Positions 1-11,740 are shown, counted from the first letter of the stretch. The stretch is 64,000 bases of DNA from Carettochelys insculpta (GCF_033958435.1 NC_134138.1:9870001-9934000); one strand, 5' to 3'. The notes: generated by a model not told the origin, from the letters alone. Program-made: numbers and translations.

Positions 1-109
1 TTGTCTGGTAAGAGAAGATTCAGCTATGGTTGGATATTAGGGTTTGACAAGGCACTTTGATAATAATAGCTTGTAGTTGGGTGGGAGAGGTAACAGTTGT
101 AGGATCGAA

Positions 110-366
110 GGATATATCTATACTTACTGGGTGATCAGCCTGCTCAGGGTCAATCTTCTGGGATTTGATTTCACTTGCCTTGTGGGGATGTGCAAAATCG
201 AACTGTCAGGGCATGACTGTTGACCCCTGTACTCCTCATTATTGTAACCTTCCTCTGTGAGAACAGCCAGATGAGTCAATCCTAGATACGTCAATTCCAG
301 CTTTGCAATTGTTATAGCTCAAATTTCGTATCTAGATCGACTTTCAGGTCTAGGGAAGACCTTGCC
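110..366. mobile_element. Short MITE, 'TCTATAC' family, copy 1
   Basis: This stretch parallels the better-preserved copy at 1233-1507. Shared blocks include an end reading ATATCTATACTTAC, then 'CAGGGTC', 'TTGACCCCTGTA', 'CTCCTCA' and a closing 'GTCTAGGGAAGACCTTGCC'. It has no coding capacity. The flanks are GAA on the left and TAA on the right, which may be a decayed 3-bp target duplication. The copy is old and diverged. Confidence 0.6.
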
Positions 367-369
367 TAA

Positions 370-748
370 GACATGCATTAGGTTTGTGTAGGCAGTTCAT
401 TGGAACAATGGCGTGCTGTTCCTTGAGAACCCATGTTGGATAGCAGAGACAGAGGATCAAGAAAAGTCAAAGTCACTGCTCATTTATAAACTAATACGTA
501 AGTCAGTGTGAGGTTAGCTAGAAAATTGCTGTGTGCAGGGGTGGAGGGAAGAAACCTTGGTAACGTTTCTCAGTGTGGCTGCTTTGCTTCAGTTGCTTGC
601 TCATTACTGTACTAATGTGATCATGTAGAGTCTGCAAAGTTCAGAGAATGTATGGAGTTTGCTAACTTGATCTCCCTGTGCTGGCTTGCTCCGCAACTGC
701 AGAACATGTGATACCGCCTGATTTTACATAAACTGCGGATATTGACCA
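370..748. other. Unassigned non-coding stretch
   Basis: No coding frame, RNA gene or repeat with recognisable ends was seen between the first MITE and the inverted-repeat fragment. Confidence 0.4.
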
Positions 749-882
749 GAGGCGTAGCCAAGTTAGCCTATATCTGCAAAAACAACAAGAATTCCTGTCT
801 TTGGCCACAAAAGCTTATGCTCCAAAATATCTGTTAGTCTATAAGATGCCAAAGGACTTCTTGTTGTTTTTGTGGATATTGA
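749..882. mobile_element. Inverted-repeat retroelement-like sequence, internally deleted
   Basis: The left arm reads 'GTAGCCAAGTTAGCCTATATCTGCAAAAACAACAAGAATTCCTGT' in broken form. It jumps directly to the right arm, 'AAAGCTTATGCTCC', 'ATCTGTTAGTCTATAAGATGCC', then 'GGACTTCTTGTTGTTTTTG'. The arms are reverse complements (AACAACAAGAA/TTCTTGTTGTT). The central part seen in the 26.8-kb copy is missing. A Penelope-like or tRNA-SINE-like origin is inferred, not proven. Confidence 0.6.
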
Positions 883-1229
883 TTTTCCATTGATAAACTG
901 GGACATTTTGGTATGTTTGCATACGTAGAATTTAGGAGGCACTCTCCACCTCATTATAACACTGCTGAAGTTCTGGACTAGAAGGAGCATGAAATAAGAT
1001 TAAGTGTGTGGATTTAACTCTTCTACAGTAATCTTCAGGTTGGGTGTCATGTCTCTGAGGATTCTGAAGCACTTTAAAAAAGTGAGTTGTTTTCCCTATT
1101 TTATATCTGGAGACCCCAATGCACTGAGAATACAGGCCCATAGTCCTCACTTGGAGTTCCCCAATATAAACCCCTGTAATCCCACATTGCATTCCCAGGA
1201 GCTTCTCAAGTGCTGACATGTTAAGTTTC
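883..1229. other. Unassigned non-coding stretch
   Basis: Only short chance open frames on both strands. No recognisable gene or repeat ends. Confidence 0.4.
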
Positions 1230-1232
1230 TAA

Positions 1233-1507
1233 GGGTGTGTCTATACTTACCAGGAGATTGACCTGGTCAGGGTCGATCTTCCAGAGTTTGATTTTATGCA
1301 TCTGGTGGAGACACACTAAATTGATCTGTCTGGGGTCAGCAGTCAACCCCTGTAGTCCTCACTATAATGAGAATCTCTCCAGTGGACCTTCCTTAGTCAG
1401 GATAGACCTTAAAAGTCAATTGCAGATACATCGATTCTAGCTACACAATTGCTGGAGCTAGAATTGCATATCTGCAGTTGACTTTAAGGTCTGGTGTTGA
1501 CCAAGCC
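1233..1507. mobile_element. Short MITE, 'TCTATAC' family, copy 2, with TAA target duplication
   Basis: The element is 275 bp. The left end reads GGGTGTGTCTATACTTACC. The right end, reverse-complemented, reads GGCTTGGTCAACACCAGACC. TAA flanks both sides (1230-1232 and 1508-1510), a perfect 3-bp target duplication. TAA/TTA is the classic PIF/Harbinger target. A strong internal hairpin lies at about 1415-1487 (TCAATTGCAGATA against TATCTGCAGTTGA). No transposase frame is present. Confidence 0.75.
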
Positions 1508-1510
1508 TAA

Positions 1511-3276
1511 GTGATGCTGATTTCCGTGGAAGCACGTTTTTTTCTGCATCCGTTGGGCAAGATGCCTTCAAATTGAGTCCTTTGATGTAGCTTTGTGCAT
1601 GGTGTTTGAGATCAGTTGACGTGAATGTTGTCTCAAGAGATTCTTTCAAAATAAAGCGGGGGTACATAGCCTCAGCAGTGGCCCTCAAGGATGACAATGT
1701 GGGCTGGAGCCCTGCACAGAATTTCCAGGAGGTGGCCTGTAAGGATAGGATAGACTGAGCAGAAGCAATTGTATCCTGCTGCACCACAGGCTGGGGGCCC
1801 TATTGTAGGTCTTCCTGTGCCTGCCTTTCTTGCACAGCCAGATTTTTGTGGGCACCCCCACCCCCACCACCTCCAGTAGCTCCTTTCCCATCCAGCACCA
1901 TCAAAGGGACTCCTGTGATGTCAGCAGTCCTCGCCTTTGCTGAGTGGGTTTGGGAGCCTGACAGTGGGTGAGGGAGTTTGGGAAGAGGGAAATGGCTGAA
2001 AGATCAGTGCCCCTTCTCACTGTGTCAGTCTGTTCAGGGAAGCCTTAGGGTGTAGTCCTCACTGCTAGTCTGACACCTACACTTTGCACAGAGGTGCACC
2101 AAATGACCTAGGGTAGGGTGTGGACATATTTCCCATCACAGTTGGGCTCTGACTGAGTATGGGCCTTCAGGTGCCACTGGAGTAATCACCATCTATAACA
2201 GTGCAGCATGTCAAGGTTAGTCTACATGGAGAAATTTCCCAGCAGAGCTATCCTGGTATAACAATACTGCTGCAATGATATGGATATTGCATCCCATATG
2301 GCCATTGGCTGTCACGGTCAGTGACTGGAAACGAGCCAGAAAGCTTTTACTCCTGTTTGTCCTGCAGAGCCGACACGTGTAAGGAAGAGCATGCCGGATT
2401 CAATTCTGCTTCCTGCCTTCATTACAGAACTGTTTTCTAAGGTCTGATTCGTAGTGCTGGCAGCAAGTGGGAGAAAATGCAGTGTTCTGTTCCGACCTCA
2501 AGTGATAAACTATCTTTATTCTGTTAAAATGAATGGTGTGGATTGGAGAGGCCCAGTTTTTAAGTGCTGTCATATTCTAGTCATAGGTTCCAAGGCCCTA
2601 GTGGACCATTGTGGGCATCTGTTCTGCCCACCTGTAGTACAACAGGTTATAGAGAATAGTGCCTGGTTGAATTTCAGTGAGACCAGAGCATGTTTTTTAA
2701 AGCCAAGCCCCTGATTCAGTGATTTTTGGATAGTGTTGTTTTCCCTAAAATGTGGTCTGAACAACCCAACTAAATACCATTTTGTGTAGTTACTTCTCAG
2801 AAAATAGTAGCACTTGGCAATCAAAGTTTAAGAAGCCTGAAAAATCCCTTTTGTGTGCCAGCTTTACTGACGTTGGAGGGTTCCGCCAAGCACATCCCAT
2901 ACATTCACTAGTGTTCTTTGGGACATCCAGAAGCAAAGATAAATAATTGGTTCTGCTCTAACAAGTGACTGTGAAAGTGGTCTCTCTAGAGTGCATTGTG
3001 TGTGTATTCAGAACAAAAGAGCTTCTCATTGGATGGGAAAAAATCAGTGCTCATGTCTCACCATGGCAGTACTAAACTGGAAATTTTCTCCTGTTAGCTC
3101 TGTTGAGTGCAGTGCTAAATGCTGCTCTGTATCCCTTTTGCCTACTTTTGTGACATTCAGCACATTGGCCACACCAATACTATCTCAGTTCTTGGCTACT
3201 GTACTGTGTAGTTTTAACCTGTAGCCTACTTAGTGATGAGAGACTGGAACTACCAGCTTTGGCCTGTATTTTACAT
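1511..3276. other. Unassigned non-coding stretch
   Basis: Short open frames only, none resembling a known protein. Around 2215-2275 the text 'GGTTAGTCTACATGGAGAAATTT' hints at another decayed MITE end, but no partner end is visible. Confidence 0.4.
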
Positions 3277-3279
3277 ATT

Positions 3280-3961
3280 GGCTACGTCTACACGTGAAGC
3301 CTACATCGAAGTAGCCTATTTCGATGTGGCGACATCGAAATAGGCTATTTCGATGAATAACGTCTACACGTCCTCCAGGGCTGGCAGCACCACATCGAAA
3401 TAGGCGCAGCGAGGGAACGTCTACACGCCACAGTAGCACACATCGAAATAAGGGTGCCAGGCACAGCTGCAGACAGGGTCACACGGCGGACTCAACAGCC
3501 AGCTGCTCCCTTAAAGGGCCCCTCCCAGACACACTTGCACTAAACACCACAAGATCCACAGAGCCGACAACGAGTTGCAGACCCTGTGCATGCAGCATGA
3601 ATCCCCCGCTGCAGCAGCAGCAGCCAGAAGCCCTGGGCTAAGGGCTGCTGCACACGGTGACCATAGAGCCCCGCACGGGCTGGAGAGACAGCGTCTCTCA
3701 ACCCCCCAGCTGATGGCTGCCATGGAGGACCCCACAATTTCGACGTTGCGGGACGCGGATCGTCTACACGGTCGCTACTTCGACGTTGAACGTCGAAGTA
3801 GGGCGCTATTCCGATCCCCTCATGAGGTTAGCGACTTCGACGTCTCGCCGCCTAACGTCGAAGTTAACTTCGAAATAGCGCCCGACGCGTGTAGCCACGA
3901 CGGGCGCTATTTCGAAGTTAGTGCTGCTACTTCGAAGTAGCATGCACGTGTAGACACAGCT
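3280..3961. mobile_element. 682-bp TIR element of the GGCTACGTCTACACG family, copy A
   Basis: The left end GGCTACGTCTACACG faces a right end whose reverse complement is AGCTGTGTCTACACG. ATT flanks it on both sides (3277-3279, 3962-3964). Just inside the ends are self-complementary 'TATTTCGATG' and 'CTACTTCGAAGTAG' blocks able to fold into hairpins. The interior is CpG-rich and carries a short CAG run and a 121-codon open frame at 3575-3940 with no recognisable domain. There is no transposase, so this is a non-autonomous element. PIF/Harbinger membership is inferred from TSD length. Confidence 0.85.
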
Positions 3962-4017
3962 ATTAAGTGTTAAGAATGCTTAAGGTAACTAAACCAATGA
4001 AAATTAAGAATGATCAT

Positions 4018-4195
4018 AGTGTGTTGGACCAATGGCCCATGGAGCCCAATACCCTGTCTTCTGACAGTGGCTGATGCCAGCTGCTTCAGAAGGACTAGCC
4101 AGACCAGGGCAATTATTGAGTGATCTGTTGCCTTGTTCCAGCATCAGCATCTGGCAGTCAGAGATATATGGACATCCAGGTGTTCTGTCCCTGAC
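4018..4195 (-). mobile_element. CR1 LINE 3' fragment
   Basis: Antisense CR1 3'-UTR text is recognisable: 'CAATACCCTGTCTTCTGACAGTGGC...GATGCCAG'. It matches the tails at 57548 and 62503. Short, old and non-coding. Confidence 0.6.
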
Positions 4196-4393
4196 CATCT
4201 TGCCTCTTGTTGAGATTATATGGATGAATTCCTGCAGGTCAGTGCAGTGAAATGTTCCAGATTCTCTCCTTTTGCATTACCCCCAGTAGTATTGTCTAGC
4301 ACATTACCAACACTTCCACTGCTTACTGGGCTCTTGGAAGAGCTTTAGGGGTAAGTTACAGCTCTGTAACAGCACAGAATGCTGAGAGCCAGA

Positions 4394-4487
4394 CCCATGA
4401 TGAGTGGTCATCCAGCTAGCTAAACTCATGCCGGATTATGGATGTTGCCGGATGACAGAGTTCCACATTATGAAGGTTCAACCTGTA
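4394..4487 (-). mobile_element. Fragment of Tigger-like MITE (TACAGGTTGAACC end)
   Basis: On the minus strand the segment starts TACAGGTTGAACCTTCATA and continues to 'GGCAACATCCATAATCCGGCATGA...TTTAGCTAGCTGGATGACCACTCATCATGGG'. This parallels the left half of the complete copies at 34730 and 52572. The other half is absent. Confidence 0.65.
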
Positions 4488-6702
4488 CCTTTAACAGAAG
4501 GATTGAGTGACTGTTTCCAGGGTACAGGTACAAGGATCTTGAATGAACGAACCAGAGATCCAAAGTTAATTGGACTTGACGCTGGAATGACGGCTGTTCC
4601 AAGGTTACCAGAATGAAGCCTGCTCCTGATGTTTGTTAATTTCTGTTGCCAATAAATTACACCTTGTGAAGGGGTTATTCTTTAACACTGAAAGTCTCTT
4701 TGGTCTTCTCTGTATTCAGCTGCTGGGACACTAAGCCAGGACTCTCCCCACAGTGCCTCACCTGAATGCTAGGGGAGGCATAGCAGGAGATGAAATGTCT
4801 GCCAGGGGTCATAGGATGCTGAAGGTTCTGCAGATTTAGAGTGGAAAGGGGCTTCCTGCGGCAGAAATGCTAATTTTATACTTAATCAAGCTTAGTCTGT
4901 CCAAGCCCATGTTTATGTGGCACCTCTGCCCCTGGCATGGATCCATGCAAGTAGTGAGTGGGCACGATGCCATTGTAACAGATGGGCATGACGGTCGGCA
5001 GCCAACGCACCAAACAGCATCTTGTCTATTTGGCAGAACGCTGCATGATTCCCAACTGAGTATGTTGAAACAGGCTGTGCACTCTGAGCTTATACACACA
5101 TCGAGGGTCTGGCTCTGAGCTGCACTGAGTCTGGGAAATTAAATATAGTAAAATACTGCCCGGTGCTGCCTGCCGCCATTTACGGGGGACAGCTGGCTCT
5201 TGTTGGCATTGCAGAGTCTGCTGCCAAGAACTGAAAGGAATCCTCGTCAGTTGTGTGCTTCATCACCCTCTTTGCAGTACTTCAGCTAAGCAGGGGCTCA
5301 CCTCTGGGTCTTCCCCCTCAGCTAGCACCAAGGACATTGTCATTTGGCAGCTTTCCAGCAATCAGGTTTTAAGTGCGCCCACTAGAAGTGCGTTAATGGA
5401 AGGTCAGTGCTTTTTATCCCTTTCAAGCCTACTCTGAGCTGTTGCTCATTGCAATGTGATGACAGTGGTTTGTTTAGCCCAAGCTCTCCAAGTGCATTAA
5501 GGGCGATTGAAGGAATTAAGTCACCCACGTCCTAGTAAACTAGGTAGGTAGCTTCCTGATTCCCACAGGGGGAATTTTAGGTGCGGAGGGAAAAAAGTTC
5601 AAAAGCATCTGTAAAAAAAGAAAGTGTCGCAGAGGAATGCCGATGGCAGCAGCAGGGAAAAGTCTCCTGTGAGTGGTTTCCAGTGCTACCATTCCCCCAG
5701 TAGTATGCAGAGCTGCTTCTTTCCCGAGAGCTGAGTCTGGCCTGCGGTACTTGGGGCTTCCCCGGTATTCAGTGGGAATCTGTGTTGTTGCTCCAACCTC
5801 GGAGGAGAGGTGAGGGGCTGGAGTGCCAGCGTGGGCTCCCTGCTGGTGGGAGGAGTGAGCCCTGAGCTTCCAGCCCACCTGCAAGGCAATTGTGGACCCC
5901 CACAGACCCCACAGTTGCATACTCCCATGCCTAAGCATATGTAGCATAGGTCCCGCAAACTTAGTGGTGCCCTACACAGTCTCTGCCTAGAACAAACACA
6001 GACCTGTGTGCCATAGGGGAGGGGCCTACAGCTGCAGGGAACCGGAATGGACTTCTTCCTTCATTGAAACAAGCACTCCCGTTGGTTGGGGTTAGGCCAG
6101 CTTGGCAATGTGTTCTGATCCAAGGTTGAGAAGTTACCCATGGGCTCAGATGGAAGGGGCTGTGCTGGACTGCATGTAAGAATATATGATCACCATTTCT
6201 GAAAGCCTTTTGCAAGAGAGCCAAGTGTGTACCTTTTCCAGTGCAGTAATACCATTTACCTCTCATCTCCAGTCACTCACCCCTCCAAGAGAGCCTGTGA
6301 TGCCCCAGACCTCAAGCCTGCTGCAGCAGCCTGTCCCAGAGCAGGGCTCTGGCCAGATGACCCTCCCCACGCCCCGGGTACAGATATTTCACTGACACCA
6401 CCTGGGCTGCCAATTACTCGCTACAACAGCGATACTCAGCCAGGAACCATACTGCTGTTGTGCTATGTAACAGACTCTCCAGACTTCCAGCCTGCCCTTG
6501 GTCTGCCTCCTGCTCCTGCACCAGCCTTGCCAGAGCCTTGTTCTAGCTCACTACAGGCTTGTCCGTGCCCTACCCTGGCCTTGCTCCATCCTGGTAACTG
6601 ACCCATTCCAGCCCTGCACCTGTCCCTGTCTCCCCAGCCCCCAGACATTTGCACTGACTCCAGCCTAGTTTTGACCATTGACCTATGTCAGGACTCAACT
6701 GT
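4488..6702. other. Unassigned non-coding stretch
   Basis: Contains an AATAAA motif near 4651 and a pyrimidine-rich section at about 6260-6650 that opens long spurious frames. No recognisable protein domain or RNA gene. Confidence 0.4.
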
Positions 6703-7250
6703 GATCATAGAATCATAGAATACTAGGCCTGGAAGGGACCTCGAGAGGCCATCGAGTCCAGCCCTCATGGCAGGACTAAGTACTATCTAAACCATCCCTG
6801 ATAGACATCTATCTGACCTGTTCTTAAATATCTCCAGTGATGCAGATTCCACAACCTCCCTTGGCAATTTATTCCACTGTTTGATCACCCTGACAGTTAG
6901 GAACTTTTTCCTCATGTCCAACCTAAACCTCCCTTGCTGCAGTTTAAGTCCATTGCCTCTTGTTCTATCCTCAGAGGCCAAAAAGAACAAGTTTTCTCCC
7001 TCCTCCTTATGACACCCTTTTAGATACCTGAAAACCGTTATCATGCCTCCCCTCAGTCTTCTCTTCTAGCCACATTTTTTCAGTGCTTCTTCATAGGTCA
7101 CATTCTCTAGACCTTTAATCATTCTTGTCATTCTTTTCTGGACTCTCTCTAATTTCTCCACATGTTTCTTGAACTGCAGTGCCCAGAACTGGGCAAAATA
7201 CTCCAGCTGAGGCCTAACCCGCACAGAGCAGAGTGGAGTAGAGTGATATG
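6703..7250 (-). mobile_element. CR1 LINE, 5'-truncated, antisense
   Basis: The plus strand opens with 'ATCATAGAATCATAGAAT...GGAAGGGACCTCGAGAGG', the classic antisense CR1 terminus. Minus-strand translations at 6787-7044 and 7066-7250 give CR1 RT C-terminal text: 'GLKLQQGRFRLDMRKKFLT', 'IKQWNKLPREVVES', 'VEKLERVQKRMTRMIKGLE' and 'PQLEYFAQFW'. Frame breaks separate the pieces, so it is a dead copy of an older subfamily than the one at 16 kb. Confidence 0.85.
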
Positions 7251-7896
7251 GATCTTGATTTGTGACCTTGGTTCTGACCCATGGCTTGTATTTTGGCCTG
7301 GTTTTAGTGCTGCCCTTGGCCTCATCCCAATATTGTCTCTGACTTGGACTACTGCTGTAACCGCAAGGACTGATTGCTTGAATCCAGAGCCTGACACATC
7401 GGATGACATCCTCACATATATGCGATGTTGGCATATGCTACCCACATGATCTATGGGATTAAAGCATGGGAGTGGGAGTCAGTTGACATGGGCCCTATTT
7501 TGGGCAGTGCAGCTCACTCACTCTGTGACCTTGAATACATCACATCTGCTCTTGGCACCTTGATTGAACAACAGGACATGACCTTGCAACAGGTTGGTTT
7601 GTTACTGTCCTGTGAAACTGACGTTTACAAGATAGGATGACTAGAAGGTCAACATAAAGCTCAGAGGCTGTTTGACTCTATGTGTGATATTTATTTCCTG
7701 TGCAGCTTCTGCAAACTCATATTGGTGTGCTAGAGATAGCTCTGTACTTCTTAGTTTGCGGTCAAATAGCCATTGTGGATGATCTCATGAACTGAGCATG
7801 TGTAACCTTGAAGGAAACACATGCATTGTAAGAAAATGAAAACAGTCGTTGGGTAGGCGGCACTTTTTGCTCTGAATTAATACTGCATTTGTGCCT
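7251..7896. other. Unassigned non-coding stretch
   Basis: Short frames only; no recognised gene or repeat. Confidence 0.35.
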
Positions 7897-7904
7897 CAGC
7901 ATTG

Positions 7905-8082
7905 CATTGTGCCCTCTAGTCTTTTCCCTCCATGTGGAATAATTTTGTATGCATGACAGTGTGTATGAATGCGCACCACCAGTAGGACAAAACAACTAGC
8001 TGTGAGCACTCTGCTGATCAGCTGGGTGGCATTTGAATCCCTCCTGTGTGACTGTACAAATGCACAGCTCACAGGGACACTG
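7905..8082. mobile_element. hAT-like MITE, CAGTGTTCCC family, copy 1
   Basis: The left end is CATTGTGCCCTCTAG. The right end, reverse-complemented, is CAGTGTCCCTGTGAGC. The flanks CAGCATTG (7897-7904) and CAGCGTGG (8083-8090) agree at 6 of 8 positions, as expected for an aged 8-bp hAT duplication. The interior shares 'GTGCACCACCAGTA'-like text with the copies at 30610 and 41026. Confidence 0.7.
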
Positions 8083-8199
8083 CAGCGTGGTGCTTCGGAT
8101 TTTAATCATACAAGTCCCCATGGGATTTGAAACAGAGTTACTCTTTTCCCACATGGGTAAACTTCTGAGGGAAAGTGTTGTGTGATCTTTTAATGGCTG

Positions 8200-8665
8200 C
8201 CTGTTATGGGGTGGACTAAGCCTGGATGCCACCTATAGGAAGTCGGACACCTTGCCACACCCCTTCTCAGTGAGAGGAGCAGAAGAGAGGTCTTCCCAGA
8301 AGGATAGAGTGGCTGTGTCTGCAGCAGCCAATCAGGACCCAGCAAGCTGGTATAAAAGAGGTTGCTGGGCTATGGCCTGGCAGTTCCTCTCAGGAGCTTG
8401 ACCTAGGCAGATCTCTGTACTGTCTGGGAGACTATCAGTACCTTGGACAGCTCCGAGTGCTCACTGAATTTAGACCTGGGCAAAGCCCAGACCCAGTGGC
8501 TGGAGACTAGCTTAGTACAAACCAACAGCACTGTGGACAGAACTAGTCAGATCCTAGCCCCAGGATCTTGCCAGGTGACCAGGCAAAATCTTACGCAGCG
8601 CCCCTCAGCCACAGAGGGGTGCTCACAGGCAAGGGGGCTCCATTACATTGCCACTGGTTGAGACT
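8200..8665 (+). mobile_element. Possible solo LTR with TATA box
   Basis: A 'GTTATGGGGTGGAC' start is followed by a GC-rich stretch and a clear TATA box (GGTATAAAAGAGG, 8349-8361). After that comes 'GCCTGGCAGTTCCTCTCAGGAGC', an arrangement like retroviral or gypsy LTR promoters. No internal gag or pol and no second LTR are seen, and boundaries are approximate. A cellular promoter is possible but no downstream exon is evident. Short frames inside are unconvincing. Confidence 0.35.
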
Positions 8666-11328
8666 GTACTTTTCTGTTGTACAAGACTGAAAAGTCACTA
8701 TTGACACATACTGTGTTTAGGAAACCTTCATTTAAAGATGTCAATGAAATAGTAACCTTGCTGCCTTGTCAAAAGCCCCTCTCTTGCAACAAACAATATT
8801 CCACTGAGGTCAGAGTCAAGCGTGCAGTTATGCGCAGTATATGGAACTTTCTTGGCTACAGAGATTTTGGATCAGGATGTAGTCTCCTCATCCAGTTGCT
8901 GGATTTAGAAGAACTGAAAATAGAATGTTTCCATGACTTTAAGAATGAATGTTTTTTACTGGATACAGTGGCCATTTTAGAAGCCAGCTGGTGCTCTACT
9001 GTAGCTCAGAGGCCTTTGATTCTCTGGTTCTCCTCCTCTTTCTTTGGTATTCTTATTTTTACAAAGATGGCTAATGAGTAGGGCAGTGGTGCTGGGAGTG
9101 CTGCAGGTCCTTCAGATCCTCCTGGCTTGGAGGAGCAATAACAAACACCAGTTGTATGGTTTTGGAAGCATGTACAAGAATTTAAACGTGACCACTTTTG
9201 GAGGGGCGTGCTTTGTGCCAGCACTGTGTCCCCAGAGCTGAAGGGACTGTCAGCTTCTGCTGTGCCGCTGGAAATCAGAGGTGCTCATTCTTCCTGCCAC
9301 AGCACCTGGGACAGAACGTGTTGTGACTCAGCTGATCAGGGAGGGGAGGGGCAAGGTCCCTGCTTGCCCTGTCCGTATTCATGCTCCTGCAAGACTTCCG
9401 TGGTTTCCATCAGCAGCCCCGTTTTGTTCCATCATTCTTGCAATAGGCTTTAATGCTACGCCTGATATTTTGAAACTAATTTTGCAGCTTGGATCTTTTT
9501 AGGTACCAAATGGATCTCCTTCCTTTCCATCCCAGCAAGGCCAATCAGAGATGGGGCCAGGAGGTCCATTTGGTCTTGGCCTCAAGCTCAAATAGGACAT
9601 CAGAGCTAGATTTTTCTTCAGTAATTAGTGCATTTCCATAGGAAAAAAAGGCTAGAAAAACATTTCTTAAATAAAAAACAAAATCAGATTGTCTCACTTT
9701 TTTTTGTGCCTTATTTTGTTTTCTTGTGTTGTCACTGTTATGTTGGAGCTTGGTCAGCTTGCCACGGCTGTATATTATACTTCACCTTCTGGTGCATGTT
9801 TGGATGAGCTGTGCATCCTTGGGGTGGGAGATAGATGGTACTGCAGTTTGATGTGTGTTTTACTTAACTGGCCATGCTTCTCACAGTCTAAGTTTACCAT
9901 AGACCTAGGAAAAGATGTTGGAGGTGGGTGCGAAGATGGGGATGAGAGGAGGGCAAATGACATGGCCAGTATGCCCTAGTGGTGATGGTGCTTTGTAGAA
10001 CATCAGATCCTTTGATCCTGCTGCAGATTGTACCAAGTTTTGCCCAAATGGTCTCCTGTTGCAGCTGGAGGGTTTTCTTGGAAAGATTAAGCTCAATGAG
10101 TTTGTCTGGGAAAGTCCTCGACATGCACCTCATGGCTTACATGTACATTGGCGTAGTGGGCTTGGTGATTTTGAAGTAAAGAAGGGGAGCATTGGTTGTG
10201 AATTACTTTAAATGGCCTGTCTTAAAAAAAATTCTAGGAAGCAAGTTTCTCTCCATTCCAACTCCCTCATTTCCTCGTCCACTTGGAACAGGGAAGAAAG
10301 TAGCTGTCTTCTTTATTGGCCTTGTGGAGACAATACTTTGTGCCTTGGGTCCAGGATATTTCATGAATGTTAAAGGACCCTGTCCCATTAGCTGGGTGCA
10401 GTAATCTGAGGAGGTATTTTGTCTCTGCATGGTAAACAGCCACCATGTTTCCATTCCAGAGGTGGATGTGTGTCAGTAGTAGATAAAACAATTCCTGTAC
10501 AGAGCATCTAGGGCCATATCCTACTCTTCAACACTGGTGTAAATCTGAATTAATGCTGTTTGGAATTCAGGATGCTTAAGTGAAAGAGGTTATCTCAAAT
10601 GCAAACAATGAAACTGAGGGCAGAATCTAGCCCATAGGTTGGAGAGTCCTCTTGAGTGCTTTGGGCTATTTGGTGAAAATTGGTATTTGGATGCCAGTTG
10701 TTATCCACTTGAGTGACATTCACAGCTGCACAGACAAGAGTGCTCTCTTTAGTAAAATGGCTTTAAGGTGGTTACTTTGCTGCACAACTAGCACACGTGG
10801 GAACAAAGGAGAGAATTAGATATTTAAACCCAAGTCTCTGTCTAGGCACACAAATGAGTACAACAGAAAGTGATTTAAAAATACAATCACATCTGCAGTG
10901 AAGAATACAGACCATGTTCAGTGGACAATTCATAGACTTTAAATTGTCTCCAGAGTATTCAGTTCAGCTCTGTTTGATCTTTAAATAACCATTATCTACT
11001 CGGGGCAGCATATTTTTTTTCTCTCGTCCTTAAATGGTCACTTCAGATAGATTTGTAATAGTCCATGTGGTGCAAAACAGTCAGTGCTTGTTATACCTTA
11101 GCAAGGGTGTCTCGTGCCCTCCTACTTGTGATGGTCATACCCAGGGATCAGTCATTGTGGGTGGAGGCCCAGATGCACTTTTAATGGGTAGTGGAGGTTG
11201 CCCTCATGTTACTTCCAAAATGGTCATTTTGCTAATAAAACCTGAGCCCATCCTGATTCCCAAGGGCATCCTGGTGACAACAAGTCAGCAGAACACCGCA
11301 CTTTTGTTGACAGCTGTACCCTGCTCAC
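8666..11328. other. Unassigned non-coding stretch
   Basis: The longest frame, 134 codons at 8677-9081 on the plus strand, shows no recognisable domain. The rest holds only short frames. A weakly repetitive 'TTTTTTT' section lies near 9700. Confidence 0.35.
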
Positions 11329-11331
11329 CGT

Positions 11332-11695
11332 AGCTACGTCTACACGGGTATGCTACATCAAAATAGCTTATTTTGATGTAGCGAAATCAAAATAAGCTAT
11401 TTCGATGAATAGCATCTACACATCCTCCAGGGCTGGTGCCGTCGACGTTCAACGTCAATGTTGGGCAGCACTATATCGAAATAGTCGCTGCAGGGGAGCG
11501 TCTACACACCAAAGTGGCCCACATTGAAATAAGGGTGCCAGGAACAGCTGCAAACAGGGTCACAGGGCAGACTAGCACTTCCCGGGCAACAGCAAGCCGC
11601 TCCCTTAAAGGGCCTCTCCCAGACACACTCAGCCTGCATAGCATGCGGTCTGCAGAGCCGCAAGCCCGCACACCCCATGGAAGCACCATGGACCC

Positions 11696-11740
<45 letters not shown>

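Noticed and set aside
8677..9081. 134-codon plus-strand frame
   Set aside because: No domain or family resemblance; length is within what chance gives in 64 kb on six frames.
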